DNA of 64,000 nt from positions 1 through 64,000 of the forward strand of contig SVLJ01000005.1 in the NCBI GenBank assembly GCA_015067995.1, read 5' to 3'. The translations under genes and the position numbers were made by a program. The stretch is from Oscillospiraceae bacterium. Lineage in GTDB: Bacteria; Bacillota; Clostridia; Oscillospirales; Oscillospiraceae. A model generated the notes under the pieces. That model was not told the DNA's origin, ran no database searches, and saw only the letters and a program-made list of their open reading frames with translations. Below, in pieces: positions 52,234 through 60,907 of this stretch (position 1 is its first letter; each line of letters opens with the position of its first letter).

Positions 52234-53541
52234 TTATCTTATCTGTTCGGCAAGCATCTGAACCAGCAGGTTGCCTATGGCAGAGCCTTCTATGGGCAGG
52301 GCGATTACCTGCTTGCCGGTCACTTCGGCGGTGAGTCGATTAAGAAAACCATTTTTTGCGCCGCCGCCCACGATATACAGTTTGTTATAAGTCCTTCCGG
52401 TGTTGTTCTCCAAGGCATGGATGGCCTCCCGGTAACAAAAAGCCAGACTGCGATATGCACAACGGAAGTAATCTTCCGACGTATCCAGCGTGTGGCCGAT
52501 CACCCGGTCAAAGGCCCGCTTCATGCTTTCGGGGGCAAGAAAGGCTGGGGCGTTGGCATCTACTAAAATATCGCAGGAGCTGCGTTCCGCATCCAGAGCG
52601 ATTTGTCCGAAATCCTTTTCAGGGCAAAGCTCTTTTCGTAGCTGCTGCACCAGCCATAGACCCATAATGTCTTTTTGGTGACGGTTATAACCGACGCCAC
52701 CCTCGTTGGAGCAGTTTGCCAGGCGGCTGTTTTCGTGGGTAATGGGGCGGGAGGTTTTGGTTCCAAGGAGCGACCATGTGCCGGAAGATAAGTACAACGC
52801 CTCGCCCTCCATAGGAATACCCTCCACTGCGCAGGCCGTATCGTGACCCGGACCCAAGACTACCGTGCATGTTCCTCCTGTCTCCCGGGCGATATCGCCA
52901 AGCAGCGGCCCTATCTTTGTACCTGCCGGGGAAATCTTGCCGAACAGATGCTCCGGCAGCTCCAGCCGTGTCAGCAGATCCTTGTCAAAGACGCCTGTTT
53001 GGGCGCTGATCAGTCCGGTGGTGGTGGCATGGGCATATGCCTTCGCTTTTATTCCGGTCAATCGATAAATCAGGTATTCCGGGATCATTAAAAAGTCCGT
53101 GACACCGTCCAGACGACCGGACAGCTTGTCCGCATAGAGCTGATAGATGGAAGTAAACGGCTGGAATTGGCAGCCGGTGCGGCGATAGAGTTCTTCGAAG
53201 GGAACAATTTGATGCACCTGATCAATGACCGTCTCTGTCCGGTCATTCCGATAGGCAAAGCAGGGATAGACGGTCTTATTCCCGGACATGAGCACATAGT
53301 CTACGCCCCAGCTATCAATGGACAGGCTTTCCAGCGCGCCAAATTCCGAAAATGCTGCACGCAGTCCGGCAATTACTTCCCGCAGCAGCCGGTCAATATC
53401 CCAGACCACCCCATGTTCTGTAAGCACAGGCTCGTTGGCAAAGCGATATACTTCCTTTGTTTTTATTTCGCCGTCCTGCTTCCAGCCTACAATATGGCGT
53501 CCGGAGGACGCACCCAAATCCACGGCCAGGAAATATTTCAC
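52234..53541 (-). CDS. rhaB: Rhamnulokinase
   Basis: A 435-residue FGGY-family sugar kinase closest in pattern to RhaB: AVDLGASSGRHIVGW at the N terminus (DLGASSGR phosphate loop), DSWGVDYVL, LGPGHDTACAV and VGGGAKNGFLNRLTA. A GTG start is used at 53541. It is the first gene of the ten-gene sugar operon and is divergent from araC. Neither rhamnose isomerase (rhaA) nor rhamnulose-1-phosphate aldolase (rhaD) is in the window, so the true substrate may be another ketose. Confidence 0.9.
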   Translation of the reverse strand: MKYFLAVDLGASSGRHIVGWKQDGEIKTKEVYRFANEPVLTEHGVVWDIDRLLREVIAGLRAAFSEFGALESLSIDSWGVDYVLMSGNKTVYPCFAYRNDRTETVIDQVHQIVPFEELYRRTGCQFQPFTSIYQLYADKLSGRLDGVTDFLMIPEYLIYRLTGIKAKAYAHATTTGLISAQTGVFDKDLLTRLELPEHLFGKISPAGTKIGPLLGDIARETGGTCTVVLGPGHDTACAVEGIPMEGEALYLSSGTWSLLGTKTSRPITHENSRLANCSNEGGVGYNRHQKDIMGLWLVQQLRKELCPEKDFGQIALDAERSSCDILVDANAPAFLAPESMKRAFDRVIGHTLDTSEDYFRCAYRSLAFCYREAIHALENNTGRTYNKLYIVGGGAKNGFLNRLTAEVTGKQVIALPIEGSAIGNLLVQMLAEQIR

Positions 53542-53588
53542 CGCAATCCCCCCTATATAGAATCCATCATTTTAATACTATTATATCA

Positions 53589-53618
53589 TTGACATGCGGA
53601 TTTTTCTTATGCTATACT
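53589..53618 (+). promoter_or_regulatory. araC promoter
   Basis: A perfect TTGACA (53589-53594), an 18-nt spacer ending in TGC, and TATACT (53613-53618). On the other strand TATAAT (about 53587-53582) lies before rhaB without a clear -35, consistent with activation by the AraC protein. Confidence 0.7.
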
Positions 53619-53663
53619 CGCCTATATTGGTAATTTCGTCACTTTTTAGAAGGGAAGGAAATC

Positions 53664-54521
53664 ATGTATTCACTGGCGCTGCATGAACAAAAACAACACG
53701 GAACACCAGAGTTTCCGGCGGAGTATCACTATGTAGATTGTTCGCACCCGCGCTATCAGATGCCCTTTCATTGGCATAGAGAATGGGAATTGCTGCACAT
53801 TATTGAAGGCAGCTTCCGCCTGCACATAGAGGATGACGAATACCTTGCCCAGGCAGGAGATGTGCTCCTGGTGAACGGTGGCGCGCTTCACGGGGGAATG
53901 CCCACGGACTGCACTTACGAATGTTTGGTCTTTGACCTGCGGGGACTTTTTCGGGGAATAGAGATCGCAAAAAAAGATCTGCGTCCTTTTTATCAGCAAA
54001 CACTGATCCCCAATCGTTTCATTTCTTCTGCCGGAGAGCCTGCGTTCTGTCGGATGGTGGAAGCGTATATGTGCGCCTTGCGCAGCGGGCAATACCGGGA
54101 GCTGGAAACCATAGGCTTTCTGTGCCGCTTCTTTGCCATGATCCATAAAGAGAGATTGTATGTCCGGGTGCAGGACAGTAAGCTCACCCCTGCTAACCGC
54201 ATCCACCAGATCAAATCCGTGCTGGAGTATATTGAGACGCATTACAGTGACCCCCTGCAGTTGGAATCCATGGCCCGAATTGCCAATATGAACCCAAAAT
54301 ATTTTTGCAGGGTCTTCCATTCCATTATTGGCCGTTCCCCGATGGACTATGTGAATTATTACCGGATCGAGCGGGCTGCTTATTTGCTGATCAATTCTTC
54401 TCTTCCCGTTACAACAGTGGGCTTGGAATGCGGATTTTCAGAGGCAAGTTATTTTACAAAGGTATTTCAAAAATACAAAAATATTACGCCCAAGCAATAC
54501 CGCGTTCTAAACGAAGCATAA
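53664..54521 (+). CDS. AraC-family transcriptional regulator
   Basis: A 285-residue AraC/XylS regulator. The N-terminal cupin (residues 20-110, including PFHWHREWELLHIIEGSF and LLVNGGALHGG) should sense a sugar. The C-terminal double HTH is DPLQLESMARIANMNPKYFCRVFHSIIGRSPMDYVNYYRIERA and the VTTVGLECGFSEASYFTKVFQKYKNITPKQYR signature. It is divergent from the rhaB operon and likely controls it. A decayed second copy lies at 58909-59372. Confidence 0.93.
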   Translation: MYSLALHEQKQHGTPEFPAEYHYVDCSHPRYQMPFHWHREWELLHIIEGSFRLHIEDDEYLAQAGDVLLVNGGALHGGMPTDCTYECLVFDLRGLFRGIEIAKKDLRPFYQQTLIPNRFISSAGEPAFCRMVEAYMCALRSGQYRELETIGFLCRFFAMIHKERLYVRVQDSKLTPANRIHQIKSVLEYIETHYSDPLQLESMARIANMNPKYFCRVFHSIIGRSPMDYVNYYRIERAAYLLINSSLPVTTVGLECGFSEASYFTKVFQKYKNITPKQYRVLNEA

Positions 54522-54661
54522 CAAGCCGAACGCTTGATCATTCATGGACGGTAAAGCGCTAAGCAAAACAGAATATAAAGACTATGAGGTCATCGATCTG
54601 GCGGGATAAGTTTACTACATAGCAAAAAAGTGGAGCTGTAAAAAAAGCCCTAAGAGAAAAT

Positions 54662-54689
54662 CGGTGGGTCTCCAAATGGAGACCCACCG
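54662..54689. terminator. 12-bp hairpin next to the transposase relic
   Basis: A perfect 12-bp stem (54662-54673 with 54678-54689) with a 4-nt loop, between araC and the IS1182-type relic. A short frame at 54544-54609 (21 codons) before it has no support as a gene. The hairpin may be the IS transcript terminator. Confidence 0.5.
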
Positions 54690-54716
54690 CAGTCTGTCGA
54701 GAAACCCAGTTGCGCA

Positions 54717-55079
54717 TCAAGCTGCAACCGGGTTTCTCATCATTATGGTGGAAAAGATACGCTCACACAAGGAAGAATGTGTGTTCTTCCACTTCCATTT
54801 AGCCAACCTTTTTAGGTTCATGGCAGCAAATTCAATCTTCACCCAGTTTGTTACCTGAGCCAAGCCTCTGTATTGTGTATAACGCATGGCGTGTTTCTCT
54901 TTTGCATCGGCAAAGACCCGTTCAATTGTTTCTCTGCGTTGCTTATACAGGTCACGGTACTCCGGAGTATACCGAGCATCATCTGCCAGATCTTCGTAAT
55001 CCTTCCAGATATGCCGCTGAACCGTTTTTACGCAGTCTTTCCCACTTATTTTTTTGTAAAAACTTTGATAAAAACACAT
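54717..55079 (-). pseudogene. IS1182-type transposase, C-terminal fragment
   Basis: About 120 residues: RHIWKDYEDLADDARYTPEYRDLYKQRRETIERVFADAKEKHAMRYTQYRGLAQV, the C-terminal part of IS1182/IS5-like DDE transposases including the final catalytic Glu in ERVFADAKEKH. The N-terminal and central parts are missing. A matching N-terminal fragment of the same family is on the other strand at 58675-58745, 3.6 kb away. Confidence 0.85.
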
Positions 55080-55100
55080 CCATCAAGAAACTGAAACGCC

Positions 55101-55139
55101 GAACCCCCATGCCCTGCAATTTGGAAGGCATGGGGGTTC
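55101..55139. terminator. 13-bp hairpin
   Basis: A perfect 13-bp stem (55101-55113 with 55127-55139), 15 nt past the MBL fragment stop on the minus strand. The T-run is weak. Confidence 0.5.
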
Positions 55140-55154
55140 TCTGCATATCATCAA

Positions 55155-55492
55155 TCAAAGGAAGACTGTTTCACAGAGGTCAGGCGCATACACCGGGATC
55201 TCCCAGTGCAGCATTTTTTCTCTCTCCATCATCTGCCAGATCCCCTCCGGGTCATTGTCTCTGGCAGGGGTGTGCACCACCACAACGCTTTTCGGGGCAA
55301 ATTGCATCGCCGTCTGCCAGCCGAACCGGGTGGTCACATAGGGATACGGCACGATCAGCACATCCGGCTGCAGGCGGGCAACGCCCACCGTTCCCAATAT
55401 GGTGCGACGGGTCTTTTTATAGAACCGGGCGACAAAGCCCGCTTCAAAGTGATTGGGATGCGCATGTGTAAAAGCCACCGCGTCCGGCGGAC
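55155..55492 (-). pseudogene. MBL-fold metallohydrolase, C-terminal fragment
   Basis: About 110 residues containing AVAFTHAHPNHFEAGFVARF (HxHxxH-like metal motif), a Tyr-rich middle and VVVVHTPARDNDPEGIWQMME near the end. The beginning of the gene is missing. The frame is joined out of register to the E1 fragment upstream at about 55493, where PAHLS of E1 meets the PPDAVAF stretch. It is a deletion scar. Confidence 0.6.
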
Positions 55493-55746
55493 AGGTGGGC
55501 GGGGCCGGGATAGGTATGGTCGATGCCGTTGTAGGAGCCCTGGGTCTTGATGAGGTTGAGCATAGTCTCAAACTCACGCAGGATGGTCATATCCCGGAAG
55601 ATCCGGATCAGGTCTTCTTTGGTATACTTGCCGGAAGCCAGTTCCTCAGCCACGGTCTTGTTGTACTGGTTAACGGGGATCTCGTTGAAAGTCACCTTAC
55701 CGGAGGCTCTGACCTCGGCAGGATCCACAAACAAACTCTTAGGCAT
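55493..55746 (-). pseudogene. Pyruvate/acetoin dehydrogenase E1-like, N-terminal fragment
   Basis: About 84 residues: MPKSLFVDPAEVRASGKVTFNEIPVN..., then LIRIFRDMTILREFETMLNLIKTQGSYNG and YPGPAHLS, the N-terminal part of E1-alpha before the thiamine diphosphate site. The reading frame then runs into the MBL fragment. It lies directly downstream of the lipoamide dehydrogenase relic, so an oxo-acid dehydrogenase operon once stood here. Confidence 0.75.
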
Positions 55747-55764
55747 TTCGATGTACCTCCTCTA

Positions 55765-56400
55765 TCAAATCTGGAACAGGGCTTCGCGGATGACCTCACC
55801 CACAGTGGGATGGGGGAACACCAGCTTCTGCAGACGGCTGGGAGTCAGCTCGGTATCCACCATCATGGTGGCGGTCATGATGATCTCGGAGGCATAGCTG
55901 CCCACCATATGGCAGCCCACCAGACGCTTGCGGTCGGTGTCCACCACCAGCTTGATGAAGCCCTTGCCGTTTTCATTCTCGGCAACATAGCGGCCCGCAT
56001 AGACCATGGGTACCTTGACTTCTTTGATGTTCATGCCCTGTGCCTTGGCAGCGTCAGCGCTGAGACCCACGCTGGCCACTTCGGGATCGGAGTACAGCAC
56101 GGAGGGGATGGCGTTGTAACGCATCTCATCGGGACGGCCCAGCATGTGGTTGACAGCCACCTCCGCCTCACGGTAGGCGGTGTGGGCGAACATGTGCTTG
56201 CCGTTGCAGTCGCCCACGGCGTAGACGCCGGAGACGTTGGTACACAGATGGCGGTCGGCCACGATGGCGGCACGGTCCATCTCCAGGCCCAGCTTCTCCA
56301 GGCCCTGAACGCGGGACACGGGACGGCGGCCTGCGGCCATCAGCACCTTGTCGCACTTGATCTCCTTGCGCTCACCGTTCTCTTCCCAAATACCGCCCCG
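55765..56400 (-). pseudogene. lpd: Dihydrolipoyl dehydrogenase, C-terminal half
   Basis: About 210 residues: the second NAD/FAD region (MAAGRRPVS, VYAVGDCNGKHMFAHTAYREAE) and the dimerisation domain with PHPTVGEVIREALF (His-Pro active site pair). The N-terminal FAD domain with the redox Cys pair is missing. The frame is still open up to GGIWEENGE near 56395, where a different sequence begins. The stop is 18 nt before the E1 start, so the two were an operon. Confidence 0.85.
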
Positions 56401-56600
56401 CAGCCAGGTAACGACGGGAGCCGGAAGAGATACATAAGATAGGGCGGCTCGAAGGAGGGATAATACGGAACGAATTGTATCACGCTCCGATAACCTTCGC
56501 AGCCAGCGCCTCTCTTATGGCGGTTCTTTCGGCCGTTTCTTGCCAAGCACAAGAAATGGCCCCGCCGGAGGCATGTCGAAAATTTGCAGTATTGTACCAA
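56401..56600. repeat. Possible interspersed element at the lpd break point
   Basis: About 200 nt that starts exactly where the lpd fragment ends. It has open frames on both strands and no start signal; the minus-strand reading is arginine- and cysteine-rich. Such sequences usually are a copy of an interspersed repeat or part of an IS. I cannot confirm other copies from this window. Confidence 0.3.
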
Positions 56601-56603
56601 GAG

Positions 56604-56633
56604 ATTGCCACGGGCCTAGAGGCCCGTGGCAAT
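56604..56633. terminator. 13-bp terminator hairpin
   Basis: A perfect 13-bp stem (56604-56616 with 56621-56633) with a 4-nt loop, 38 nt past the DUF4910-type gene stop. No T-run. Confidence 0.6.
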
Positions 56634-56670
56634 GACGCGGACGTTTGAGGGATCGTGCCAAAAATTACCG

Positions 56671-58533
56671 TTATTTCATTTCTTCTAAGTAGCCGTACTT
56701 TGCCAGGAACCGGAAGTAGGCCAAAATATGGCGGATCCGTTCGTCGGTGGTACAGGCGGAATGGACCGCGTCCCGCAGGCGGATAGCTTCCAGCACGCTC
56801 CGCTCCGGAGAGAGCAGCGCCCAGATCAGCTCCGGGATCTCACCCCAGCACACCTTCTCTTCCGACGGGACCCGTGCCTGGGAGAAAGGCACGCCGGGGG
56901 TCAGAATACGGTAACGGACGGCGGCAGCCTCCTGTTCCGCGGGGGTCAGTTCCCGGTCGGAAAGGGTGGCGTAGAAATCATCCGCCCAGTGTTCCGGCAG
57001 TTTCGGGGTCACAAGCCCGGGATAGAAGCGGTTGAAGGATTCCATCCGGCCTAAGTACAGCATTTCCATGGCCTTGTTGCGCCATTCCGCGTCGGTTTTG
57101 GATATCTTTCCGGCAGCAGCACAGCCAACCGCGAAGTTCTTTTCGGTTTCCAGCCAGTCGGCCGCCACCTTTTCCAGCTCCGCCGCCAGCGCTTTGTAAT
57201 GTTCCCGGTCGCCGCAGACCATCACAGCGGAATACGCCGCGATCATGGGCACCAGCTTTTCCAGAATATCCGGCAGGACGGCATCATAAATGGGATTGTC
57301 ACAGTGGTGATAATCACCCCGGGCATCCCGGGAGGTGCCGTGGACCCAGTTGGTGGGGATACCCATAGAGGGCTCACTTGCCCAGCAGTCATCGGACAGA
57401 GTGCCCCGGGTAAACCGCCATTTCACATCGGGGCAGAAGGTATCCATGGCCACCTGCACCAGCATATCGCCAAAATACGGCAGGGACAGGGGGGATTCGG
57501 TGATCAACGTGCCGCCATTCAGGATCTTGGAGGAAAGGCAGGTCACAGTGTCGATGCTCATGGCTGCAAGAATCTTCTTGTCATGGTTGGCAAAGAACGC
57601 CGCAAAGCCGTACCGCTCCATGGAGAAAATCAGCCGCAAGGTCTTTTCCGGCTGGGGCAGAACGCCCTCTGCGATCAGTTCTTTCAGCAGCAGAGCAATT
57701 TCCACGCCCGCCGCAAAGCCCTGGCAGTCATCGGCGCAGAAAGGCTCATACAGGTGGGCCAACAGGGCAAATTCCTCGTCGGATTTGCCGGGGATGGTGG
57801 CAGTGACGGTGTAGATCTCGCCATCGTAGATCTTGGTGTTCATCTCGCCGTGGAGCACCACATTACCCTTTGCCAGAAGCATGGAAAGCTCCACGCCCTT
57901 TTTGGGGGTAACGCAGAAGACGGGAACCACCGGATCTTCCTTCTGATGATACCAGCCGATACAGCCGTGGCCGCTGGTCCAGGAGGGAACATCCGGCTCC
58001 AAGGTGGTGGTCTCAAAGGCGGCGTACACGATACCGGCGCAGCCGGCAGTGGCCAGGCGGTTGTAGAAAGTGCTTTGCAACGGGATATAGCCCCGGCAGA
58101 AGACGAATTTGCCCTTGCAATCGGGGTTTTCCATATCCAGCTTAGCCGCGTCCACCAGCTCCGCGGTCACGCCGCCTTCCGGCGTGGGAGCGGAGTAATC
58201 GGAGACATGGATGGTAGTAATGTCCGTATCCGCGATCAGCTGGTCGCAGGGTTCCACGATCCGGAGGGTAGAACGGCTCTCAAGATCCCACGCCTGGGGC
58301 ATGATAAAGTCATAGGAGGCCGTTTCGCCGTCGGCTTTGTGGGCGATGCGGCGCACATCGGAGAAGCCTGCCTCCTCCAGCACCTTCATGCACCAGGCCG
58401 TGGAATCCCGGAAGGCGGAATAGCGGCGGGGGCGCTCCAATGTCCGCAGGGTTTCCATGGTCTGCATCACCCGGTCAGTGGAATACAACTTGGAGAGGAT
58501 GTCGTACAGGTCGGGTCTGAAAAACAGATTCAT
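56671..58533 (-). CDS. DUF4910/M28-like peptidase
   Basis: A 620-residue protein of the aminopeptidase-like DUF4910 type. LLAHLYEPFCADDCQGFAAGVEIALLLKEL (about 250-280) holds the first metal site with the D-D-x-Q-G motif, and FSMERYG and YHHCDNPIYD the further ones (His-His-x-x-D). An inserted PA-like domain is at about 110-220. No signal peptide is seen. It is the only intact gene in the scar region. ATG 58533 has AAAAGGAG 8 nt upstream. The substrate is probably a peptide or amide. Confidence 0.8.
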   Translation of the reverse strand: MNLFFRPDLYDILSKLYSTDRVMQTMETLRTLERPRRYSAFRDSTAWCMKVLEEAGFSDVRRIAHKADGETASYDFIMPQAWDLESRSTLRIVEPCDQLIADTDITTIHVSDYSAPTPEGGVTAELVDAAKLDMENPDCKGKFVFCRGYIPLQSTFYNRLATAGCAGIVYAAFETTTLEPDVPSWTSGHGCIGWYHQKEDPVVPVFCVTPKKGVELSMLLAKGNVVLHGEMNTKIYDGEIYTVTATIPGKSDEEFALLAHLYEPFCADDCQGFAAGVEIALLLKELIAEGVLPQPEKTLRLIFSMERYGFAAFFANHDKKILAAMSIDTVTCLSSKILNGGTLITESPLSLPYFGDMLVQVAMDTFCPDVKWRFTRGTLSDDCWASEPSMGIPTNWVHGTSRDARGDYHHCDNPIYDAVLPDILEKLVPMIAAYSAVMVCGDREHYKALAAELEKVAADWLETEKNFAVGCAAAGKISKTDAEWRNKAMEMLYLGRMESFNRFYPGLVTPKLPEHWADDFYATLSDRELTPAEQEAAAVRYRILTPGVPFSQARVPSEEKVCWGEIPELIWALLSPERSVLEAIRLRDAVHSACTTDERIRHILAYFRFLAKYGYLEEMK

Positions 58534-58674
58534 ATGGGCAGCTCCTTTTCTGTGTTTTTTGAATTCATGTGCACTGAATAAATCAAAAATCCTTGCAGCA
58601 CAAGATATAACTGTCTATTTGTGGTATAAAAAAGTGGAAAATCAGGCAAAAAGCCTTGCACTTGGAGGACAACT

Positions 58675-58745
58675 ATGTATCGCTACAGCAACGGTCAGAT
58701 CAGCCTTTCGGACTTCAAGCAGCCTGTAGGTATGAATCTGAAGGC
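58675..58745 (+). pseudogene. IS1182-type transposase, N-terminal fragment
   Basis: The first 23 residues MYRYSNGQISLSDFKQPVGM... are the invariant opening of IS1182/IS5-type transposases, preceded by TTGGAGG 7 nt before the ATG. The match ends after MNLK and unrelated sequence follows. It is in the 375-nt stretch between the DUF4910 gene and the araC copy. It belongs to the same IS family as the C-terminal fragment at 54717-55079. Confidence 0.75.
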
Positions 58746-58908
58746 AATGGCAGAATGGGACACACCCAATGATAAATTGGCTATTATTCAGCAGCCATTA
58801 TATAGAATCCCTTATTCCGATATTATTGTATCATTGGCATGCTGGTTTTTCTTATGCTATACTCACCTATATTAGTAATTTCGTCACTTTTTAGAAGGGA
58901 AGGAAATC

Positions 58909-59372
58909 GTGTATTCACTGGCGCTGCATGAACAAAAACAACACGGAATCCCAGAGTTTCCGGTGGAGTATCACTATATAGATTGTTCGCACCCGCGCTA
59001 TCAGATGCCCTTTCATTGGCATAGAGAACGGGAATTGCTGCACATTATGAAAGGCAGCTTCCTCCTGCACATAGAGGATGACGAATACCTTGCCCAGGCA
59101 GGAGATGTGCTCCTGGTGAATGGCGGCGCGCTTCACGGGGGAATACCCATGGACTGCACTCACGAGTGTTTGGTCTTTGACCTGCGGGGACTTTTTCGGG
59201 GAATAAAGATCGCAAAAAAGATCTGCGCCTTGCGCAGCGGGCAATACCGGGAACTGGAAACCATAGGCTTTCTGTGACGCTTCTTTGCCATGATCCATAA
59301 AGAGAGATTGTATGTCCGGGTGCCGGACAGTAAGCTCACCTCTGCTAACCGCATTCACCAGATCAAATCCGT
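58909..59372 (+). pseudogene. Decayed second copy of the araC gene
   Basis: The first 100 codons are near-identical to the intact AraC gene at 53664 (MYSLALHEQKQHG, PFHWHRERELLHIM). After residue 102 about 96 nt are missing (the sequence jumps from IAKK to ICALRSG). A TGC to TGA change then gives a stop at 59275-59277, after TIGFL. The match continues to about 59372 and then ends. The promoter region (58799-58908, including GCTATACT) is duplicated with it. The start is GTG instead of ATG. It cannot make a regulator, but a cupin fragment might be expressed. Confidence 0.9.
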
Positions 59373-59445
59373 GCGTATCCTTAAAGATCACTAGTTTACT
59401 TGTCCCTGCACAAATACACAGACAAGTCTCTGGCAGAAAATAATC

Positions 59446-59478
59446 GAAAAGGGTCAACCTTGTCGGTTGACCCTTTTC
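59446..59478. terminator. 14-bp hairpin
   Basis: A 14-bp perfect stem (59446-59459 with 59465-59478) with A- and T-rich flanks, in the 435-nt stretch between the araC relic and kdd. This could be a bidirectional terminator. Confidence 0.6.
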
Positions 59479-59542
59479 ATAAAGATAAGGAAGGACCAAT
59501 GAAAAGAAACACTTCTTTCTCGAGTATACTCTTTCTTAACGT

Positions 59543-59722
59543 TTATCTCATCATAAATTGCAGGATATGAGATGCATTATCACGCACATGTGGCACATGG
59601 CAATCTGTGTAATCCGTAAGTTCCACTTCTGTCCACACTTCTTCCCTAATATATGCAAGAACAGCAGCAAAACAGGCAGTTAAAATCATCAGAATCCGTC
59701 TCGGCGTGGTACGGCCAGACAC
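59543..59722 (-). CDS. Possible small ORF, 59 aa
   Basis: A GTG-started frame, MSGRTTPRRILMILTACFAAVLAYIREE..., with a hydrophobic first half (10-25) and a charged, His-rich end. The ribosome site is poor. It may be a remnant of the rearranged area and not a gene. I do not recognise it. The rest of the 59373-59807 stretch has nothing else I can support. Confidence 0.25.
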   Translation of the reverse strand: MSGRTTPRRILMILTACFAAVLAYIREEVWTEVELTDYTDCHVPHVRDNASHILQFMMR

Positions 59723-59807
59723 TCACCGTTTCGTGAATTTAGGTTAGCCTCAGTCTTTGCACCGGCCTCCTACACAGAACTTTCAGTAGTGTCTTTATGC
59801 ATCGATA

Positions 59808-60857
59808 TCAGACGTACTTCTCGTCGAACAGCTTGCGCAGCTTCTCGGACTCGCGCAGAACGTTCAGGGTGATCTCAGCGTGGTTCTTGGTGTAGCCGTT
59901 GCCGATGATCATCTCAACGTCCTTGCCGATACCCTCGGCGCCCAGAGCGGCCTTGGTGAAGCTGGTGGCCATGGAGAAGAAGTAAACCTTGCCGTTGTCG
60001 CGGACGGGCAGGATGGCGGACATCTCGCAGGACTCGATGTTCACGCAGCAGATGGACAGATCATACTCCTCACCGCCGTTGGCAGCCAGAGCAGCCTCCA
60101 TAACGGCCACGGGCTTGGTGCAGTCGGCCACGATGACGTCGGTGTAAACGCCCAGCTCCATCAGATCGGGGATCTGCTTGGGGTTGCGGACAACGCCCAC
60201 GACCTTGCCGTTGGGGCCGACCTTCTTCATGGCCTCATAGCCGCACAGAACGCCGGACTTGCCGTTGGCGCCCAGGATCAGAACGCTGTCGCCTTCCTTG
60301 GGCAGCTTGCGGGCCTGAGCGGGAGCACCGGCCACGTCCAGAGCAGCCAGAGCCAGAGGCTCGGACATATCCTCGGGCATCTTGGCGTACAGAGCGGACT
60401 CGAACAGAACAGCCTGACCAACGATGTCAACGCGGTCGATGTCCTTGTGGACAGCCAGGATCTTGTCGATCTTCAGGGGAGTCATGGACAGGGAAACCAG
60501 GGAAACGATCTTGTCGCCCACCTTCAGGTCGAAGTCGGGCTTGGCCAGCAGGTCCTCGCCGATGTAGGCGACCTCGCCCTTGAACATGCCGCCGGAACCG
60601 GTGACAGGGTTCTGCTGCTTGCCGCGCTCGGCAACGATGCTCATGATCATTTCGCCGATCTTCTTCTCGTCGCCGCTGCAGGCCTCTTCGATCTGAGTGA
60701 AGGAAGCGGAGTCAACGTTCAGAGAGGTGACGTTGCAGATGATCTCGTTGGAATAGAGCTTGGTCATATCGTTGTCGATCTTCCAGGCAGCCTGAGTCAG
60801 AACGCCCTGGGGCTCGATGACGCGGTGAGTGCCGTACTTGTTACCCTTCATTGCCAT
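59808..60857 (-). CDS. kdd: L-erythro-3,5-diaminohexanoate dehydrogenase
   Basis: A 349-residue NAD-dependent dehydrogenase of the lysine fermentation pathway, which turns 3,5-diaminohexanoate into 5-amino-3-oxohexanoate. The N terminus MAMKGNKYGTHRVIEPQGVLTQAAW and the motif VLILGANGKSGVLCGYEAMKK (nucleotide fold) are characteristic. It is preceded by AGGAG 9 nt upstream. Codon use is highly biased, pointing to strong expression. The other lysine genes (kamA, kamDE, kce, kal) are not in the window. Confidence 0.92.
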   Translation of the reverse strand: MAMKGNKYGTHRVIEPQGVLTQAAWKIDNDMTKLYSNEIICNVTSLNVDSASFTQIEEACSGDEKKIGEMIMSIVAERGKQQNPVTGSGGMFKGEVAYIGEDLLAKPDFDLKVGDKIVSLVSLSMTPLKIDKILAVHKDIDRVDIVGQAVLFESALYAKMPEDMSEPLALAALDVAGAPAQARKLPKEGDSVLILGANGKSGVLCGYEAMKKVGPNGKVVGVVRNPKQIPDLMELGVYTDVIVADCTKPVAVMEAALAANGGEEYDLSICCVNIESCEMSAILPVRDNGKVYFFSMATSFTKAALGAEGIGKDVEMIIGNGYTKNHAEITLNVLRESEKLRKLFDEKYV

Positions 60858-60907
60858 AATCGTTTTCTCCTATCATTAAAAATAAGGTTAAATAAAGTTG
60901 GGATCAC

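Noticed and set aside
54544-54609. 21-codon frame MDGKALSKTEYK...
   Set aside because: Too short, no ribosome site, no similarity recognised.
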